Shown here piece by piece: positions 7,642 through 14,659 of a DNA stretch of 20,388 bases (the stretch's first letter is position 1; each line of letters begins with the position of its first letter). The notes beneath the pieces are model-generated. The model was not told the origin of the DNA. It did no database searches and saw only the letters and a list, made by a program, of their open reading frames with translations. Origin of the DNA: Porticoccaceae bacterium UBA1989 (GTDB taxonomy: Bacteria; Pseudomonadota; Gammaproteobacteria; Pseudomonadales; Porticoccaceae); contig DDDD01000122.1 in NCBI GenBank assembly GCA_002335945.1, forward strand, positions 1 to 20,388. Direction: 5' to 3'. The translations under genes and the position numbers were made by a program.

Positions 7642-8462
7642 TCTTCCTCACCAAACTGTTGCTGGTGATGGGCGGCAGAAACCAGCTCAACAAAATTACT
7701 ACTTGCCACTAGAGGCCCTCCCTGGTTTTCCGAATGGCCAGTGGCATAGCTACAGACCTTTTGACACAGGCCGCAGTTATCAACGCGGTCACGGTAGAAT
7801 TTGCATCTAAAACCATCAACTTTATAGCGCTCGCTGGTTCCTGGAGCACTGATAGCTTGGGCAGGGCAAATCTTTACGCAGTCCAGGCAATGGGTACAGT
7901 CATCAATAGGATCGATTCGATTGGTGGTCTGCAGCGGCGCCTCTGTCAGCAGGCAAGTCAACCTTACCCGGGTGCCATATTCTGGCGTGATCAATAAGCT
8001 GTGAGTGCCAATAGTACCCATGCCAGCAGCCTCTGCAACATGGGTGTAGGATAGCGAGGCTTTCATCTGACCCGGTCTAAAAGGAAGTCCTCTACTGGGT
8101 AAAGCGATACTGCGAAAGCCCTGCTTTTTCAATAACCGAGCCAGATCATAATTAGCTTGATCCACCACTCTATTAAGCTGATTAACATGGGGAGAGAGCA
8201 AGTCTCCAGTTTTAGGACCTGCGCCGTACTTATCTGGCCGTTTAATCAGATTCATGATTTCGGAATCATATTCCATACCCAGCACAACACAGGCCTTAGC
8301 GGTGGGAAGAAATGTTTTTATGGCATATAAAAAATCGTCATGGGAGTGCTCATCAACCGCCAATACACCCATTAAGTCTGCCCCGATATCCAAACGAGTC
8401 TGTTCAACCCAGGCACCGCCAAATGGTTGATTATGCATTTTTAAACTAGTTAAAAGATCCAA
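7638..8462 (-). CDS. QueG/reductive dehalogenase-like protein with two [4Fe-4S] sites
   Basis: A 274-residue protein of the QueG (epoxyqueuosine reductase)/reductive dehalogenase family. Those enzymes use cobalamin and two [4Fe-4S] clusters. The N-terminal part (about 1-180) has the conserved AEAAGMGTIG-THSLLITPEYG-RVRL run (143-167), whose LLITPEYG.RVRL portion resembles reductive dehalogenases more than QueG. Ferredoxin domain: C189-x2-C192-x2-C195-x3-C199-P, then C220 and C230-x2-C233-x3-C237. It lacks the C-terminal HEAT-like extension of QueG (about 350-380 residues) and any TAT signal, so it is cytoplasmic. The Asp just before the conserved LAEKAGLG run in QueG (proton donor) is not present by eye; Met or Lys occupies the position. 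Start: TTG at 8462 with GGGAG six bases upstream; the in-frame ATG at 8438 has no SD. It lies 23 bp after the MLE-type gene and overlaps the next gene by 4 bp. Confidence 0.8.
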   Translation of the reverse strand: MDLLTSLKMHNQPFGGAWVEQTRLDIGADLMGVLAVDEHSHDDFLYAIKTFLPTAKACVVLGMEYDSEIMNLIKRPDKYGAGPKTGDLLSPHVNQLNRVVDQANYDLARLLKKQGFRSIALPSRGLPFRPGQMKASLSYTHVAEAAGMGTIGTHSLLITPEYGTRVRLTCLLTEAPLQTTNRIDPIDDCTHCLDCVKICPAQAISAPGTSERYKVDGFRCKFYRDRVDNCGLCQKVCSYATGHSENQGGPLVASSNFVELVSAAHHQQQFGEEE

Positions 8463-8485
8463 GAGATGCTCCCACTCAGCCCAGT

Positions 8486-9676
8486 CTACAGATTCATTAA
8501 TTGGTCTATATCGATGCGACAGGCCCGAAAAGCATCGTAATCTAGGTCAGAGCCTATGCCTGGCCCGCTCGGCAAAATCGCCTCGCCATCGACAATTTTC
8601 ATAGGGTTGAGCAAAATATCGGAAATCAGCTTATCAGGGCCCGGAAATTCACCCGCTGGATGCACCATAGGATGGGAGCAGGCGAGCATCAGCTCATGGA
8701 GAGAGGCCGCGCTGGTATTGATGCCATTACCCAACTCCACTTGAATACCAGCAGTTTTGCACAGTGCAATAATCTCCTGACATTTCTGGTAGCCACCATT
8801 TTTAGCTATTTTTAATTTCACCACATCCGCTGCACCAGCCTCGATAATCCTGAGTGCATCCCTTGCTGTATGCAGCGATTCGTCAGCCATTAAAGGGGTA
8901 TCTATGGCGTCTCTGATTCTTGCCATACCTTCTATATTCCAATCGGCAAGAGGTTGCTCGATATGATCAAGATCAAAGGGCTCGATCTGGCGAATCAGCT
9001 TGATAGCACCGCGTACGTCAGTGTCAAAAATACCATTGGCATCCACACGAATAATGATGTCTGACCCAACCTCTTCACGCACTGTGCGGACACGCTCCAC
9101 ATCCATACTTTTTTGGCCCAACTCACCGATCTTAAGCTTTACAGTCTTGAAACCTCTATTGACATATTCCTGGGCAGCCATAGCCATATTGTCTGGAGAA
9201 TCAGTGCCGATGCCACCCACAAGAGGAAAGCTCTCTCTTGTCTTGCCACCAATAAGATCAACCAGTGGTCGCCCGACAGTCTTTGCGGCAGCGTCAAATA
9301 AAGCCATCTCAAGAGCAGCCTTAGACCAGTTATTTCCCATCCATTGCTTATCCATTTGATGGATGATTTTAGCGACATTAAAAACACTGTCGCCGATAAC
9401 CGCAGCGCCAAATACGCGATTGAGCAAGAAGATATAACTAAGAGGCGTATCTGGCCCATACCAGCCAGGCGTCATAAATACCTCGCCAATGCCCTCCACA
9501 CCGTCTTCGGTGCGCACTCTCACTAATAGACCATGGTAATCCATACCCTCATAATCGTGGCCTCCCATGCTATAGGTTTTTTTCGGTGCGATTTTTACTA
9601 CATCAACGTGCACACTGGCGATCAAGCCCTCACTGCTTGCATCGTGATTTATTGTCTGGGGCGGCAATAGGCTCAT
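8486..9676 (-). CDS. Enolase-superfamily enzyme, muconate-lactonizing (MLE) type
   Basis: A 396-residue mandelate racemase/muconate lactonizing enzyme-family protein. These enzymes abstract a proton next to a carboxylate and give epimerisation, cycloisomerisation or dehydration. The N-terminal capping domain (about 20-140) is followed by the TIM barrel. Catalytic KxK is K180-L-K182; Mg2+ ligands are D212 (VDANG), E240 (HIEQP) and D265 (ADES). A second lysine-bearing strand, VVKLK (285-289), places this in the MLE subgroup (Lys on strands 2 and 6) rather than the mandelate racemase Asp-His subgroup. Within MLE it could be a cycloisomerase, a racemase/epimerase or a dehydratase. The open frame reaches 9751 from a TTG, but that covers the predicted promoter. 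The ATG at 9676 has GGAG nine bases upstream and is preferred. First gene of the operon, divergent from a TetR gene. Confidence 0.88.
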   Translation of the reverse strand: MSLLPPQTINHDASSEGLIASVHVDVVKIAPKKTYSMGGHDYEGMDYHGLLVRVRTEDGVEGIGEVFMTPGWYGPDTPLSYIFLLNRVFGAAVIGDSVFNVAKIIHQMDKQWMGNNWSKAALEMALFDAAAKTVGRPLVDLIGGKTRESFPLVGGIGTDSPDNMAMAAQEYVNRGFKTVKLKIGELGQKSMDVERVRTVREEVGSDIIIRVDANGIFDTDVRGAIKLIRQIEPFDLDHIEQPLADWNIEGMARIRDAIDTPLMADESLHTARDALRIIEAGAADVVKLKIAKNGGYQKCQEIIALCKTAGIQVELGNGINTSAASLHELMLACSHPMVHPAGEFPGPDKLISDILLNPMKIVDGEAILPSGPGIGSDLDYDAFRACRIDIDQLMNL

Positions 9677-9722
9677 GATAACTCCAACTATTTTGCAGAT
9701 ATTTTTATTATATAATAATATA

Positions 9723-9751
9723 ATCTTATAGTGGACTATAATATAAATCAA
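9723..9751 (-). promoter_or_regulatory. Predicted sigma-70 promoter of the MLE-type operon
   Basis: On the minus strand, -35 TTGATT (9751-9746) and -10 TAAGAT (9728-9723) are separated by exactly 17 bp, placing the transcript start near 9716 and giving a leader of about 40 nt. The spacer carries the palindrome annotated separately. Both boxes match four of six consensus bases. Confidence 0.55.
9726..9741. promoter_or_regulatory. Palindromic operator candidate (TetR-type)
   Basis: TTATAGT-GG-ACTATAA is a perfect inverted repeat with 7-bp arms between the predicted -35 and -10 of the MLE-type operon. A repressor bound here would block RNA polymerase. The adjacent divergent TetR gene is the obvious candidate. 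A second, imperfect AT-only palindrome (ATTATATAATAATATAAT, 9707-9724, 16 of 18 positions symmetric) overlaps the expected start site. Confidence 0.55.
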
Positions 9752-9844
9752 GAGTTTGGTAGAATCCGATAATATCCGACCTATCGCTTGGACAATATTT
9801 TTTAGGTAGACTCAAAGAATCAACTAAATCACCAACGAGCCAAT

Positions 9845-10468
9845 ATGTCAGACATCAATATCCTAATTTCTCAAGATCAGCACAGCTCGATGGGGCTGAG
9901 AGAGAGAAAAAAACAAGAGACGCGCTGGGCTATTTTTGACGCCGCGATCAGATTGATGGTGGTTAGGGGCTATGACAAAGTAAAAATTGAAGAAATCTGC
10001 CAGGAAGCGGATGTTTCCAGCGCACTTTTTTTTCACCACTTTTCAACCAAGTCTTCGCTGGTGGATGCCTATTTAGAAATAAATGTCTTCAACGTTATCG
10101 ACGCTAAGTTGAAAGCCCTACCAAAAGCCAGTGCCTCAGAAAAACTGCAAGTTATTAGTCAGCACCTGGATGATGTTCACAAGAACAATGGCTTATTTTT
10201 ACCCTCTGCCTTCAGCGTATTCGGCTCCGGCGACAAGCGTTTAGAGCTCACTAATACTAAGTCAGGTATGTCTGCAGTTGTTTTTAACATTATTCTTGCC
10301 GGTCAAAAGAGTGGCGAATTTAAATCTGATTGGAGTGCGGAGGCTGTTGCAATAAGCCTGGTTGCCACCTGGATTCTTATACCTCTATCTGCAGATAACT
10401 CTGAGTTTTCACCCAGGCCAAGTTCAAAAATACTCGAATTAGTTCTCGCCGGCCTCAAGGACAAGTAA
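9845..10468 (+). CDS. TetR-family transcriptional regulator
   Basis: A 207-residue TetR/AcrR-type repressor. The N-terminal DNA-binding domain covers about 18-70, with the helix-turn-helix at about 46-66 (IEEICQEADVSSALFFHHF) and the following KSSLVDAYL typical of the family. The C-terminal ligand-binding domain is divergent, as usual, and gives no ligand. A short N-terminal tail (1-16) precedes the core. ATG 9845 has an ACGAG element 11 bases upstream, while the internal Met17 has no SD. It is divergent from the MLE-type operon, with a palindrome in the shared 168-bp spacer, so it probably represses that operon and perhaps itself, with induction by the substrate or an intermediate. Confidence 0.92.
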   Translation: MSDINILISQDQHSSMGLRERKKQETRWAIFDAAIRLMVVRGYDKVKIEEICQEADVSSALFFHHFSTKSSLVDAYLEINVFNVIDAKLKALPKASASEKLQVISQHLDDVHKNNGLFLPSAFSVFGSGDKRLELTNTKSGMSAVVFNIILAGQKSGEFKSDWSAEAVAISLVATWILIPLSADNSEFSPRPSSKILELVLAGLKDK

Positions 10469-10652
10469 ATTACAGACTGCATATCAAGCAATAATTAAGC
10501 CCATATGTTAATTGGGGGGGGATTTTATTCAGCGCCTCACCGGCTACAGGGATATGGCAGATTTGTTTAGACGCCACCACCAAGAAATGTCTGATAGCGG
10601 TCCAACGTCACTACCTCTGTTAAGGGTCCAAGTCGACTGCCAGAGTTAATAG
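10469..10652. other. Spacer between two convergent TetR genes
   Basis: A 184-bp gap with a run of eight G (10514-10521) and no recognisable intrinsic terminator. A small plus-strand open frame reading DFIQRLTGYRDMADLFRRHH then QEMSDSG (10521-10616, stop TAA 10614-10616) looks somewhat protein-like but has no SD. It could be a gene remnant or chance. Confidence 0.3.
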
Positions 10653-11297
10653 CTAAGGCTCAACAATAAGCCCCTTCAATAAATCATAGATAATATCGAT
10701 TGCGGCATCTTTGCTCAGATGCTGATGTTCACGAAGCCTGTGCCACATCTCAAAAGAGGCGACCGCATCCACCGCTTCACGGCGAGATCGCGGTAATGAT
10801 GTCAGCTCAGGTAGCCAATCCTCCAAATCCTTGCGCAATCGCCTATTTGCTCGTACATAATTGTCACGCATGACAGGAGAACGCCACCGCTGATTCAGTG
10901 TACAAAGAATAACATTGCTCAGTTCTTCATAAGCGAGAGCATGTTGTCCAACGGCGTGCAAAAGGCGCTCCCTGAGCGAGCCTTCACGGTTTCCACCGAT
11001 AAACTTGGCGTCGTAAACGGGCCGTTTTAACTCGTCAACCGCGGCATAAAGGTCATCCACGCCCTCAAATAGCCTGAATAATGTGCGAATACCAACTCCT
11101 GCGCGGTCTGCAATCTCCTGCGCAGTTGGCGCGAGAACACCCTGATCCATCAATTCACATGCGGCATCCACCATGGCCTTTCGACTGCGTCCAGCGCGTA
11201 AATATCGGCCATCAGTTAATTCTTTGTGTTGCAATATTGTCTCTCCCACCACCGTTTTGGTAACCATTTTTCGCGCCGACTCTTTGTCTAGAGCCAT
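10653..11297 (-). CDS. TetR-family transcriptional regulator
   Basis: A 214-residue TetR-type regulator. A basic N-terminal extension (1-35) precedes the DNA-binding domain. The helix-turn-helix lies at about 57-77 (PTAQEIADRAGVGIRTLFRLF), followed by DDLYAAVDE. The C-terminal domain (about 90-214) is of the kind seen in regulators of lipid or aromatic catabolism, but the ligand is unknown. The start is uncertain: ATG 11297 has only a poor SD, and Met11 (ATG 11267) is an alternative that keeps the whole DNA-binding domain. It lies downstream of the nitronate monooxygenase-like gene on the same strand with a 254-bp gap, so it probably has its own promoter. A palindrome at 11360-11374 is a possible autoregulatory site. 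Confidence 0.9.
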   Translation of the reverse strand: MALDKESARKMVTKTVVGETILQHKELTDGRYLRAGRSRKAMVDAACELMDQGVLAPTAQEIADRAGVGIRTLFRLFEGVDDLYAAVDELKRPVYDAKFIGGNREGSLRERLLHAVGQHALAYEELSNVILCTLNQRWRSPVMRDNYVRANRRLRKDLEDWLPELTSLPRSRREAVDAVASFEMWHRLREHQHLSKDAAIDIIYDLLKGLIVEP

Positions 11298-11359
11298 ACG
11301 TTAGAACCAAGGGCTGCGTAGAGGATTGAACTAACTTCTGGCACGGTGAAACCCAAAAC

Positions 11360-11374
11360 GTCATATGGTATGAC
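11360..11374. promoter_or_regulatory. Palindromic operator candidate upstream of the second TetR gene
   Basis: GTCATA-TGG-TATGAC is a perfect 6-bp inverted repeat 63 bp upstream of the TetR start. Part of it, CATATGGTA (11362-11370), recurs at 11423-11431 in the same 254-bp gap. This fits a repressor site, probably for the TetR protein encoded just downstream. Confidence 0.4.
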
Positions 11375-11551
11375 AATACAGAGAAAAAGGCTACCTTCGC
11401 GAAACTCTCGTAAGGCAGGAGGCATATGGTACGAATGGTTTCACGTAATTAGCTTGCTAAGTAACTTTTTGCGTCGCCAAAGTTGACGTTGCCGATGGAA
11501 AAGCAATACCTGCGACTAAGCTAGTCGTTAGTGTTAATAATATGCGGATGC

Positions 11552-12517
11552 TTAGAGCATTGATGTCAGTCGATTCTTCACGATCTCCTCAGCATCTACC
11601 ATAATCGTATTGACCAGATCTTGACAGGTAGGAACATCATGGATAAGGCCACCACTCATGCCAAAGGTAATCATACCTGCGTCTTTGGCACCGGTGGACC
11701 ACGCGATCTCTTGCTGTTTACCGCTAACCAGAGGGTGGATCTGACTGAAATCACCCCCTGCTCTCTCAATCTCAAGCACTTGGGTAGCAACCTTGTTTTT
11801 GTAGACCCGGGCGGTATTGCCGAATGTCCGGAAAATTAGCGCAGTATCGGTTTCGGTCATATCAACGATGGCTTTCTTAATGTCTTCGTGAACCGGAGCC
11901 TCTCGAGTGGCCACGAATCGAGTGCCCATATTGATTGCATCCGCACCCAGTGCCAGTGCGCCAGCCAGACCGCGTCCATCGGCGATACCACCAGATGCAA
12001 TAATAGGAATACTCAGCTTGGACGCCGCAGCCGGGATCAACACCAGGCCGCCAATATCGTCATCGCCCGGATGGCCCGCGCACTCAAAGCCGTCGATGCT
12101 TATGGCGGCAACACCCAGTTTCTCGGCCTTCAATGCATGGCGAACGGTCACCGCTTTATGAATCACCTTAATACCCTGAGCACTGAACCGTTCCATAAAA
12201 GGCTCTGGGCTGCGACCTGCAGTCTCCACGATCTTGACACCGTTACGGCAGATTACATCGACGTAATCATCATAATTGATTTGTGTCGCCACCACTCCAA
12301 CCGTCAGATTGACAGCAAAAGGCTTGCCAGTCAGTGAGTGGCACTTTTGAATTTCGGCCTCCAGCAATTCAGGCGTTGGCTGTGACAGCGCAGTCATTAT
12401 GCCCAGTGCACCAGCATTGGATACTGCCGCAGCCAGTTCTGCAGTTCCTACGCGCATCATTCCCCCGCAGACAATCGGGTGCTCAATACCGAATAACTCA
12501 GTAAATCTTGTTTTCAT
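11552..12517 (-). CDS. Nitronate monooxygenase-like FMN enzyme (2-nitropropane dioxygenase family)
   Basis: A 321-residue TIM-barrel flavoprotein of the NMO/2-nitropropane dioxygenase/FabK-like family (PF03060). The N-terminal FMN-site segment HPIVCGGMMRVGTAELAAAVS is at about 13-33. The family His region is GFECAGHPGDDDIGG (143-157), with His149 as the likely catalytic His; class I NMO usually reads GxEAGGHRG, so Cys146 is a variant. The phosphate-binding segment is ASGGIADGRG (174-183), then GADAINMGTRF. Family members oxidise nitronates or reduce enoyl groups. Members with this variant motif are often seen in catabolic gene clusters, so enone/enoate chemistry is as likely as nitronate detoxification. 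ATG 12517 has AGG at a usable distance. It stands alone, with gaps of 254 and 279 bp on its two sides. Confidence 0.85.
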   Translation of the reverse strand: MKTRFTELFGIEHPIVCGGMMRVGTAELAAAVSNAGALGIMTALSQPTPELLEAEIQKCHSLTGKPFAVNLTVGVVATQINYDDYVDVICRNGVKIVETAGRSPEPFMERFSAQGIKVIHKAVTVRHALKAEKLGVAAISIDGFECAGHPGDDDIGGLVLIPAAASKLSIPIIASGGIADGRGLAGALALGADAINMGTRFVATREAPVHEDIKKAIVDMTETDTALIFRTFGNTARVYKNKVATQVLEIERAGGDFSQIHPLVSGKQQEIAWSTGAKDAGMITFGMSGGLIHDVPTCQDLVNTIMVDAEEIVKNRLTSML

Positions 12518-12796
12518 ATAAAATTAACCTAAATTCCTTGTAGATAAACCAATGCATTCACATAAACTGCATTAGCTACGCTTTGCCTAGAGTGACGATA
12601 ATAGTCAACAGATAGCCTTAGCTTCAGGCGAGCAGTCTAGAGTTTAAACTTATAATTGGCACATAATATGCCAATTTATTGTCAATGTAAAACTGCCCTT
12701 GTATTGCAACAAGATGGCCTAAATAGCGTATCTCCTTAGGTCGCTATTGAACAGCTTGAAAGCATCCTCCTAGCGCCTTGATCATTAACTTTTGTT
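12518..12796. promoter_or_regulatory. Intergenic region with inverted repeat upstream of the NMO-like gene
   Basis: A 279-bp gap between two minus-strand genes. It holds a perfect inverted repeat AATTGGCA-CATAATA-TGCCAATT (12654-12676) with a TTGACA hexamer on the minus strand (12685-12680) just upstream, consistent with a regulated promoter for the NMO-like gene, although no well-spaced -10 is visible. A second inverted repeat, AATAGCG/CGCTATT (12722-12748), lies nearer the end of the upstream operon but has no T tract. No gene is seen. Confidence 0.4.
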
Positions 12797-13603
12797 TTAT
12801 CCGCGAGTTTCAAGCGCCAGTTCAGAATAAATTTTTGCGAACTCTCCATGTTTGCTAGGCAATACAAGCTTGGCCGGGTTATACCACGGCATTAATGTGC
12901 CCAACCATTTACCTAGCGACAAAAACAGCAGCGAATAACTACCCAGGGCTTTAAGCTCAGAATCTGCTGCACCTTTGACCTTTGGCGGTGAATGTTTGGC
13001 AATAAAATGAGCGAATTTAAAAACATATTTAAAGAAATGATATTGACCGTACATGCCAACTATCACACGATAGAAATAATCGCCAAAGAGATGCTTGTAT
13101 ACATTGAAGGACACGGTTCGGTGCTCTATCTCTTCAGTTAGATGCCAGATAAACAAACGGGAGAGATCTGACATGGGCGCATTAATGTCGATAGTCTCTA
13201 TAGCAGTTCGGGCAGTAGCACAGATCGCCGCCTCGAACCCTTCTGCGTAAGCCAAATTAAACTTGAGCGACTTAGTCTTGGTAAAACGCCGAAAGTCAGC
13301 CTCCATTTGATCTTCTATTTCCTGTAGTCCTGCCAAGGCAGGGTAGCAATCCCGCAAAAGATCATTCAACATGCGATGCTGGCGAAAGTGTTGTGCCTCC
13401 TGACCAATAAACTGTTTTACCTCAGCAGCGACCTCTTTATCTTTGGTATGCTTTAATCCTTCGCGCATGGTGCGAATTACGTAGGGCTCTATATAGGGTA
13501 GGGTCATGGAAAGCCCCAGATTTAGGGCCCCATCCGGGATGTTTTTCTTTAATTCTTCAGCATCAAACTCAAACTGCATGATGCGTACTGGCATGTCGTT
13601 CAT
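12797..13603 (-). CDS. COG3687/PF10118-like putative metal-dependent protein, ferritin-like di-iron pattern
   Basis: A 268-residue, mostly helical protein of the family named 'predicted metal-dependent hydrolase' (COG3687). The visible metal ligands follow a ferritin-like di-iron pattern: E39 (PYIEPY), E69-x2-H72 (GQEAQHFRQH), E121 or E124 (AEGFEAA), and E158-x2-H161 (TEEIEHR). Two ExxH pairs plus two single Glu are the usual set in soluble di-iron oxygenases, so an oxidative role is at least as likely as hydrolysis. This is inference, since no reaction is established to my knowledge. Residues about 170-240 are aromatic-rich (YGQYHFFKYVFKFAHF) and may contact a membrane or a hydrophobic substrate. 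ATG 13603 has AAGGA upstream. It is the last gene of the cupin operon, 24 bp after the alcohol dehydrogenase gene. Confidence 0.8.
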   Translation of the reverse strand: MNDMPVRIMQFEFDAEELKKNIPDGALNLGLSMTLPYIEPYVIRTMREGLKHTKDKEVAAEVKQFIGQEAQHFRQHRMLNDLLRDCYPALAGLQEIEDQMEADFRRFTKTKSLKFNLAYAEGFEAAICATARTAIETIDINAPMSDLSRLFIWHLTEEIEHRTVSFNVYKHLFGDYFYRVIVGMYGQYHFFKYVFKFAHFIAKHSPPKVKGAADSELKALGSYSLLFLSLGKWLGTLMPWYNPAKLVLPSKHGEFAKIYSELALETRG

Positions 13604-13627
13604 AGCTGTGTTTCCTTGCAGAGTTAA

Positions 13628-14656
13628 TTAGAGTGAGACTGGCTCTATGGCATCGCCACTGAGCCAAGGATTGACTAATATCTTGGCGTGATTTTCCGGA
13701 TCTCTTAATGAGGAAAATGCTGACTCAACGCCGTCTAAGCCAACTTTGCCGGTGATAAATGGCCGCCAGTTAATTCCATCATCTGCTAATACATTGAGGG
13801 CCTCGGAATATTCTTCGGGCTGATAGTAAAAAACAAACTGAATATTTAGCTCCTTTTGCATAGCGATAAACGGGTTAAAACTATCTTCCTCACCACAAAT
13901 CCCAGCCACAACGATACGGGCTCGGGCAGGTGCTTCGGCACAGATCTGCGCTAACAAGGTTTTCGCACCGATACATTCAAAAACAACAGCATTCTCAGTC
14001 TCCTCACCAACTGCGGACACAAGGGGTTCAAAAGCTGATTGCTCCGCCGGGTCAATGACAGTATCTGCCCCCATAGCCGTTCCCAGTGCGCGTCGTTTGG
14101 GGGAATAGTCAGAGGCAATGATTGTTTGTACACCCCGCATTTTTAATATCGCGATGATGGCAAGACCAATAGGTCCGCAACCCATCACCATGGCACTATC
14201 AGCTCCATTGAGGTTCGCTTTGGCTACAGCATGTATGGCCACGGCTAACGGCTCCGCAAGTGCTGCTGCTTCTGTACTGGTCGAGTCTGGCACTGCAAGT
14301 AGTAGAGATTCACTCAATAACATAAATTCAGAGTAGGCACCTGGCGCAGTTGGTGATGCACCGACAAGATCTTGGCCCTCTTCCGTTTCGATAAAAGGGA
14401 TGGAGCAAACACGCTGACCAATCTTTAACTGCCGCTTTGTCTCGGGACCAAACTCAACTATTTCGCTGCAGTATTCGTGCCCCAACACCCAATCCGGCGC
14501 AGCTTCCCCCATACCTAGGAGCGTGTTAAAAATATGTATATCTGAGCCGCAAATTCCGCAGGCCAGATTCCGAACCAATACCTGACCTGGACCCGGAATT
14601 GGGCATGGTCGCTCCTGTGTTACAAACTTGCCTTGTTGGATTACGGATACACGCAT
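13628..14656 (-). CDS. Medium-chain zinc-dependent alcohol dehydrogenase
   Basis: A 342-residue MDR-superfamily oxidoreductase that interconverts alcohols and ketones or aldehydes with NAD(P). Catalytic zinc ligands are Cys36 (GICGSD), His60-Glu61 (LGHEY) and Glu135 (ALAEPLA). The nucleotide-binding glycine motif GCGPIG is at 159-164, with an acidic residue (D183 in ASDYSPKR) at the end of the second strand, favouring NAD over NADP. The four-Cys structural zinc lobe found near residues 90-115 in many family members is absent; the stretch RVCSIPFIETEEGQDLVGA has one Cys. This resembles the threonine/sorbitol-dehydrogenase-like side branches that lack the second zinc. It lies 3 bp after the alpha/beta hydrolase gene and 24 bp before the COG3687-like gene, in one operon. 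The natural substrate is probably a secondary alcohol made by a neighbour. Confidence 0.9.
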   Translation of the reverse strand: MRVSVIQQGKFVTQERPCPIPGPGQVLVRNLACGICGSDIHIFNTLLGMGEAAPDWVLGHEYCSEIVEFGPETKRQLKIGQRVCSIPFIETEEGQDLVGASPTAPGAYSEFMLLSESLLLAVPDSTSTEAAALAEPLAVAIHAVAKANLNGADSAMVMGCGPIGLAIIAILKMRGVQTIIASDYSPKRRALGTAMGADTVIDPAEQSAFEPLVSAVGEETENAVVFECIGAKTLLAQICAEAPARARIVVAGICGEEDSFNPFIAMQKELNIQFVFYYQPEEYSEALNVLADDGINWRPFITGKVGLDGVESAFSSLRDPENHAKILVNPWLSGDAIEPVSL

Positions 14657-14659
14657 AAA

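Noticed and set aside
7638..8462. Call as a respiratory reductive dehalogenase (RdhA)
   Set aside because: No TAT signal, far too short (274 versus usually over 450 residues) and no RdhB anchor gene nearby. Only family resemblance is claimed.
9677..9751. Upstream TTG start for the MLE-type gene
   Set aside because: The extension would lie over the predicted promoter and palindrome. ATG 9676 has a strong SD.
11888..12337. 149-codon plus-strand open frame antisense to the NMO-like gene
   Set aside because: Shadow frame of a well-supported gene, with low-complexity composition, no SD and no family resemblance.
12722..12748. AATAGCG/CGCTATT inverted repeat as terminator of the cupin operon
   Set aside because: The loop is 13 nt and no T tract follows on the minus strand. 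It may be structural or chance.
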